From assembly GCF_013087515.1 (NCBI RefSeq), contig NZ_JABFCN010000003.1, forward strand, positions 248,001-312,000: DNA of 64,000 nt. The letters are read 5' to 3'. Shown piece after piece: positions 60,189-64,000 of this stretch. The position numbers and the translations under genes were made by a program. How positions within the stretch are numbered: the first letter of the stretch is position 1; every line of letters starts with the position of its first letter. Origin of the DNA: Rhizobium sophorae (lineage in GTDB: Bacteria; Pseudomonadota; Alphaproteobacteria; Rhizobiales; Rhizobiaceae). The notes below the pieces were generated by a model. The model was not told where the DNA came from and searched no databases. It saw nothing but the letters and a program-made list of their open reading frames with translations.

Positions 60189-61700
60189 TCAGAACATCAT
60201 CGCGATGACATCGTGTTCCTTTGGCTTGCTATCGGGAGGTGCCGGAACGCTGTTCGACAGAGTACCGCTCGACAGGAAGAACAGCGTGCTCGACAACTCG
60301 ATCAGCTCGACCAGGTCATCCGAAATGAGCAGTACAGCGCATCCGGCTTCCGTCACGTCGCGAAGCAGGCGGTAGATCTCCTCCTTGGCGCCGGCATCAA
60401 CGCCACGTGTGGGATTGTCAACGACCAGCAGCCGTGGCTTTCTCGACAGCCATTTGGCGAGCACCACCTTCTGCTGGGTCCCACCGCTCAGCGCGCCGAC
60501 CAGCGTGGCATCGCCGGGAGCCTTGATCCGCAGCTCCTGCATCCGCTCCGACGCAAAGCGTGACGCCTTCGAGAACGACAGGATGCCCCAGCGCTCGAAC
60601 TTGTCGAGCGACGGCAATATGATGTTGTCGCGGATAGACCTACCCAGCATCACTCCGTCAAGATGGCGGTGCAGCGGCACATAACCAATATCGAGTTCGA
60701 TGCGGGCGGAAGGGGCGAGAGTGGTCACGTCGCGTCCGAGAATCCTGATCGTGCCTCTGCTCGGCTCGACACCCAGGATCGCACGCCCAAGTTCGGTCTT
60801 GCCGGACTGGACCAGACCACCGATGCCGACGATTTCTCCCTCCCGTACCGAAAGCGTGACGTCTCGAAAGTGCTTCGTCGTCAGCTGCGCCAGTTCTAGG
60901 ACCGGCGCCCCGAAATCTCGCCTCTGCCGGTTCGTGGCGTAGAAATCTGTCAGTCGCTCGCGTCCCACCATCAGGCTATGAAGCTCCGCCTCGGTCGGCT
61001 CGGCGACATCGGAATCGACGACCTGTCCGTCCTTCAGGACGAGAACCTGATCGCAAAGATGCAATACCTCGTCCAGGCGATGCGATATGAAGACGATGGA
61101 GGCGCGGAACCGCTCCTTCAGGACGCCGACCGTCCTGTAGAAAAGCTCGAGTTCGGAACCTGAAAGCGATGCCGTCGGCTCGTCGAGCAGCACAAGGGGG
61201 CGATCGATCTTCAGTATCTCGGACTGGGCGACGACACGGGCGATTTCGACCAACTGCCGGGTCCCGAAATTCAGGTCTCCGGTGATTTCCGATGCATCGA
61301 GATCGATGCCGAGTTCGCGCAATATGGTCTGCGCCCGCGTCTGCATTTCCTTGAACTGCACAATGCCGAAGCGACAGAAATGCTCCTCGAGGCCGAAGAA
61401 CAGGTTCTGGAACACCGGGTAGACCAGGATCAGGGCCTGTTCCTGATGGACCCGAAAGATGCCGGCGCGGGTCGCCTCGCCGGGCTGGTCGAAGAAGGCG
61501 TTCCGGCCATGAAGGACAAGTTCCCCTTCGTCGGGCCGCTGAAGGCCGCACAATATATCCAGGAGAGTGCTCTTGCCGGCGCCGTTCTCACCGACGAGCC
61601 CCAGGCTCTCGCCATATTCGATGCGAAACGAAACATCTCGCAGGGCGGTCACGCCGGGATAGCGCTTGGTGATGGAGCGGAGTTCGAGATGCTGCGACAT
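60189..61700 (-). CDS. Ribose-type ABC importer ATPase (RbsA-like)
   Basis: 503 residues with two ATPase domains. Domain 1 has Walker A GENGAGKSTL (~37-46) and Walker B LVLLDEPTASLS, but its signature region reads DLNFGTRQLVEIAR rather than a clean LSGGQ. Domain 2 has the degenerate Walker A GGLVQSGKTELGR common in this family and a clear LSGGTQQKVVLAKWL signature with VVDNPTRGVDAG. This asymmetry, one catalytic and one degenerate site, is usual for RbsA-like proteins. It is 55 bases downstream of the binding-protein gene. Confidence 0.92.
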   Translation of the reverse strand: MSQHLELRSITKRYPGVTALRDVSFRIEYGESLGLVGENGAGKSTLLDILCGLQRPDEGELVLHGRNAFFDQPGEATRAGIFRVHQEQALILVYPVFQNLFFGLEEHFCRFGIVQFKEMQTRAQTILRELGIDLDASEITGDLNFGTRQLVEIARVVAQSEILKIDRPLVLLDEPTASLSGSELELFYRTVGVLKERFRASIVFISHRLDEVLHLCDQVLVLKDGQVVDSDVAEPTEAELHSLMVGRERLTDFYATNRQRRDFGAPVLELAQLTTKHFRDVTLSVREGEIVGIGGLVQSGKTELGRAILGVEPSRGTIRILGRDVTTLAPSARIELDIGYVPLHRHLDGVMLGRSIRDNIILPSLDKFERWGILSFSKASRFASERMQELRIKAPGDATLVGALSGGTQQKVVLAKWLSRKPRLLVVDNPTRGVDAGAKEEIYRLLRDVTEAGCAVLLISDDLVELIELSSTLFFLSSGTLSNSVPAPPDSKPKEHDVIAMMF

Positions 61701-61755
61701 TGATTGATATCCAGTTCGCCGAGAAGGGAGCGCCGGGTCGGCGCTCCCCGGTGCC

Positions 61756-63063
61756 TCAGAATCCGAGGACCGTCTTCTTCGAGCGCGTCATACCGGCAAC
61801 GTCGCTCAGCGGCCCCGGAACGAAGTGATCCCGGTACATCTTGTTGAGCTTGTCCGCATTGCCGGCCTTGAGGGAGGCCTCGACGCTTTCCGGCAAAGCC
61901 CAGCCGCTCGGCTTCAGAGACTGCATGGACTCGATCTGGCCCCAGAAATTGGACGGATCGATCACCTCCATGCCCCACTGGATCTTCCAGTTATCGCCGT
62001 TGAGATGACGCGACATCCCCTTGAAGTCGAAATCGATCCGGCCGCCCTGGTCCATAGCGCTGAGATACTTCTCAGCAGCTTCCGGTGAATCGAGGAAGAT
62101 CGAGTCGAAGTAACGCATCTTCTCAAGCGGATCATAGGCGATCCCTTCAAGCGCGTCGTAGAGCGTCACGACCGAATATCCCGTCATGAACGGGGCGTTG
62201 ATCGAGACCGTGCCGAGAGCGCTCTTGTCTTCCCTGACGCGGTTGAGCATCTCGCGCGTCGCATCGATTCCTGCGGTGACGATGGAGCCGCTCAGGCCTC
62301 GTTCGCGCAGCACATCGAGTACGGCGATGGCAGTATCGTCGTTGTAGGAGACGATCGCCGCGACGTCGGGATGGGCGGTCAGCAGATTTTCGACGACGGG
62401 CCGCGCCGCGACGCGGTTCTCGCCACCCGGCTGCTCGGCGACCAGCTCGATCTTCGGATTGTTCTTCAGCGCCAGCTTGACGCCTGCCGCACGGGAATCG
62501 GCAGAGAAATTGCCCGGCAGTCCGCCGACATAGAGGACCTTGCCCTCGTTGCCGATCTTGTCGAACAGGGCCTGCGCCATCGCCGCCGTTCCGCGAATAT
62601 TATCGGGCTGGCTGTAAAGCAGATAGGAACCGGCATACGCCGGGTCGTCGGCGTCGAGCCAGGCGGCCGTGGAATGCGCATTGGCAAGCTTGATGCCGAC
62701 CTGGCTGGCGGTTGCCGCAAGCGCCTTCATGACCTCGGCATTCTGCGCGAACGTCACAACGGCATTCACCCCAAGCGACGGCGCCTGCTCGATCTGGGAG
62801 ATTTGCTTGTCGACGGAATCCTCGAAGGTCTGCGCGATGTATTTCAGGCCTAGCTGCTCGGTCGCGAGCTTGCAGCCCGCATCCCAGCCTTGCCAGTATT
62901 CATTGGCAAGAGTTGGGAATGTGTTCAATACAGTTATAGAATCGCCGGAAGCCCTTGCAGTTTTTTTCATTACAAACGGCGCTGCAAGCGATGATGCTGC
63001 AGCAATGGCAGAATATTTCAGCACAGATCGGCGGCTTAAGCCGCGAGTGTCGTGGCTAGGCAT
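61756..63063 (-). CDS. Ribose-type periplasmic substrate-binding protein
   Basis: 435 residues with a twin-arginine signal (SRRSVLKYSAIAAASSLAAP) and a mature periplasmic-binding-protein type I fold. Landmarks are LANEYWQGWDAGCKLATEQLG near residue 55, QISQIEQAPSLGVNAVVTFAQN, the IVSYNDDTAIAVLDVLRERG hinge segment and later TAGIDATREMLNRV. It is longer than typical RbsB (~300) by a ~100-residue C-terminal extension. The 247-base upstream gap (63064-63310) has no gene and should hold its promoter. The solute is unknown; the adjacent maleylacetate-reductase-like gene suggests an aromatic-derived or polyol substrate. Confidence 0.9.
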   Translation of the reverse strand: MPSHDTRGLSRRSVLKYSAIAAASSLAAPFVMKKTARASGDSITVLNTFPTLANEYWQGWDAGCKLATEQLGLKYIAQTFEDSVDKQISQIEQAPSLGVNAVVTFAQNAEVMKALAATASQVGIKLANAHSTAAWLDADDPAYAGSYLLYSQPDNIRGTAAMAQALFDKIGNEGKVLYVGGLPGNFSADSRAAGVKLALKNNPKIELVAEQPGGENRVAARPVVENLLTAHPDVAAIVSYNDDTAIAVLDVLRERGLSGSIVTAGIDATREMLNRVREDKSALGTVSINAPFMTGYSVVTLYDALEGIAYDPLEKMRYFDSIFLDSPEAAEKYLSAMDQGGRIDFDFKGMSRHLNGDNWKIQWGMEVIDPSNFWGQIESMQSLKPSGWALPESVEASLKAGNADKLNKMYRDHFVPGPLSDVAGMTRSKKTVLGF

Positions 63064-63310
63064 ATTATCATCCTCCCATGATCGCTCTCCATCCGAGCGA
63101 TTAATGCAGTTTCATCTTAAAAACTTGGCGTAGAATGGAAACGGCATATTTATCCATTTTGGATGTCTGTTCCTCCGTTGCCGTTGTGTTCGTGAGATCT
63201 CTCGCACGACAACGCCATGAGCTTGCGATGCAACCCCGATGAACTGCCGAGCGGAGTAGCTTCGGCTATCGTCGCATTCGAAGCCCAGGAGCATAAGGTT
63301 CCGTCGAGGA

Positions 63311-64000
63311 TCACCGGAATGCTGGCGCCTCGCCGCGATAGGCGCCGGCAAGCAGACTGGTGAGGGCATCCCTTTCCAGCGGCCGCGGGTTCCAGTAAGG
63401 GTTTGCCATTGCTTGTTCGGCGGCTGCTTCGACACCGTCCTCGGGCATGCCGAGGGATTGCAGCGACATGGTCGCACCAAGCCCTGATGCGAGATCGTAG
63501 AGGCCGCCAGCGGCATCTTCCGAGCCGAGCGCCCTGCTTATCCGCTTCATCGCATCCGGCGTCGCCGCGCTGTTATAGGCCACCGCGTGCGGCAGGACGG
63601 CGGTATGCATCGGAGCGTGCGGCAGGTTGAACATGCCACCCAATGTGTGGCAAAGCTTATGATGCAGCGCCATGCCGACGGAACCGAGGCAGACACCACA
63701 CAACCACGCACCGTACAGAGCGTCGGCGCGGGCGCTTCTGTCTTGGGGATCGTTTCGAATGAGCGGCAGAGCGCGCGCAAGGGCGGCGATGCCCGCTTCC
63801 GCCATCATCGAGATGATCGGGTTGGCCTCCCGTGCATAAAGCGCTTCCACGGCATGGGCCACGGCATTGATGCCGCTCGTCACCGACAGCGAAACCGGCA
63901 GCGTCAGGGTCAGGTCGACGTCGTAGATGATCACTTCGGGAAGAATGCGCGGATCCGATTTCGTGACCTTGCGGCCATTCTCGGTCTCACCAAGGATCGG
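63311..64000 (-). CDS. Maleylacetate reductase/iron alcohol dehydrogenase-family protein (partial)
   Basis: The last ~230 residues of a group III iron-dependent dehydrogenase; the frame continues past the right edge of the window. Metal-site segments are TSGINAVAHAVEALYA and HHKLCHTLGGMFNLPHAPMHTAVLPH, with three His, a pattern typical of maleylacetate reductases in chloroaromatic and resorcinol catabolism. The Asp ligand of classic iron alcohol dehydrogenases is replaced by Asn in this branch. It stands upstream of the ribose-type importer on the same strand, so it may be part of the same operon or a separate one ending here. Confidence 0.82.
   Translation of the reverse strand, partial: PILGETENGRKVTKSDPRILPEVIIYDVDLTLTLPVSLSVTSGINAVAHAVEALYAREANPIISMMAEAGIAALARALPLIRNDPQDRSARADALYGAWLCGVCLGSVGMALHHKLCHTLGGMFNLPHAPMHTAVLPHAVAYNSAATPDAMKRISRALGSEDAAGGLYDLASGLGATMSLQSLGMPEDGVEAAAEQAMANPYWNPRPLERDALTSLLAGAYRGEAPAFR

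Noticed and set aside
1..64000. CRISPR arrays, tRNA/rRNA genes, prophage or intact insertion sequences
   Set aside because: No regularly spaced repeats, no tRNA-like cloverleaf noticed by eye, and no transposase or phage structural protein among the translated frames.

Overview
The window reads as accessory DNA from a fast-growing Rhizobiales bacterium, most likely a Rhizobium plasmid or chromid. This is inferred from four things: high GC with codon use that fills the opposite strands with long shadow ORFs; a high density of ABC-importer/catabolic operons each with its own regulator; a DUF982 protein; and a MobQ-type TraA relaxase with a Ti/RSF1010-like oriT. No rRNA, tRNA, CRISPR array, prophage or intact insertion sequence was seen.

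Layout. 0-2.5 kb: end of a dicarboxylate/hydroxy-acid operon (tartrate/D-malate dehydrogenase family, succinate-semialdehyde dehydrogenase). 2.9-10.75 kb: an unusual cluster with a SARP-type regulator, a PAP2/vanadium-haloperoxidase-fold protein carrying Asn-Lys repeats, a subtilisin-like protease, a HExxH-region protein resembling RiPP peptide hydroxylases, a ThiF/E1-like adenylyltransferase, two very small ORFs and a DUF982 protein. This is the best candidate for an undescribed system, probably peptide or protein modification. 10.8-12.8 kb: FAD oxidoreductase plus HAD hydrolase. 12.9-17.9 kb: a divergent LacI-controlled threonate/erythronate pathway (otnC, ltnD, otnI, otnK) with three operator-like palindromes. 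18-28.9 kb: an amine or amino-acid uptake and catabolism block (GNAT, class III aminotransferase, HAD, Dpp/Opp-type ABC importer with a fused double ATPase, Lrp-type regulator, DAO-family oxidoreductase).

29-39.6 kb: two divergently controlled catabolic operons. One has a GntR regulator with Ldh-family dehydrogenase, iron alcohol dehydrogenase, aldehyde dehydrogenase and alpha/beta hydrolase. The other has a TetR regulator with a UPF0261/Tm-1-like protein, a TIM-barrel partner, a cupin and an M24 peptidase. 39.6-50.7 kb: a sugar or sugar-acid regulon with a CUT1 ABC importer using two ATPases and a tiny membrane protein, a 2-hydroxyacid dehydrogenase, a FadR-type GntR regulator, a mandelate-racemase-family dehydratase and two xylose-isomerase-like epimerases. 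Three perfect copies of TTGGT-N3-ACCAGAT tie the two halves together.

50.9-58.6 kb: a decaying mobile-element scar. It holds a multiply frameshifted chemoreceptor, an intact TraA, an oriT, a TraC-like protein, a coupling-protein pseudogene with an internal deletion between Walker A and Walker B, a WGR protein and a 5'-truncated ArdC. The relaxase and oriT look functional while the coupling protein is dead, so transfer would need help in trans. 58.9-64 kb: a ribose-type ABC importer with a YciI-like protein and the start of a maleylacetate-reductase-family gene that runs off the window.
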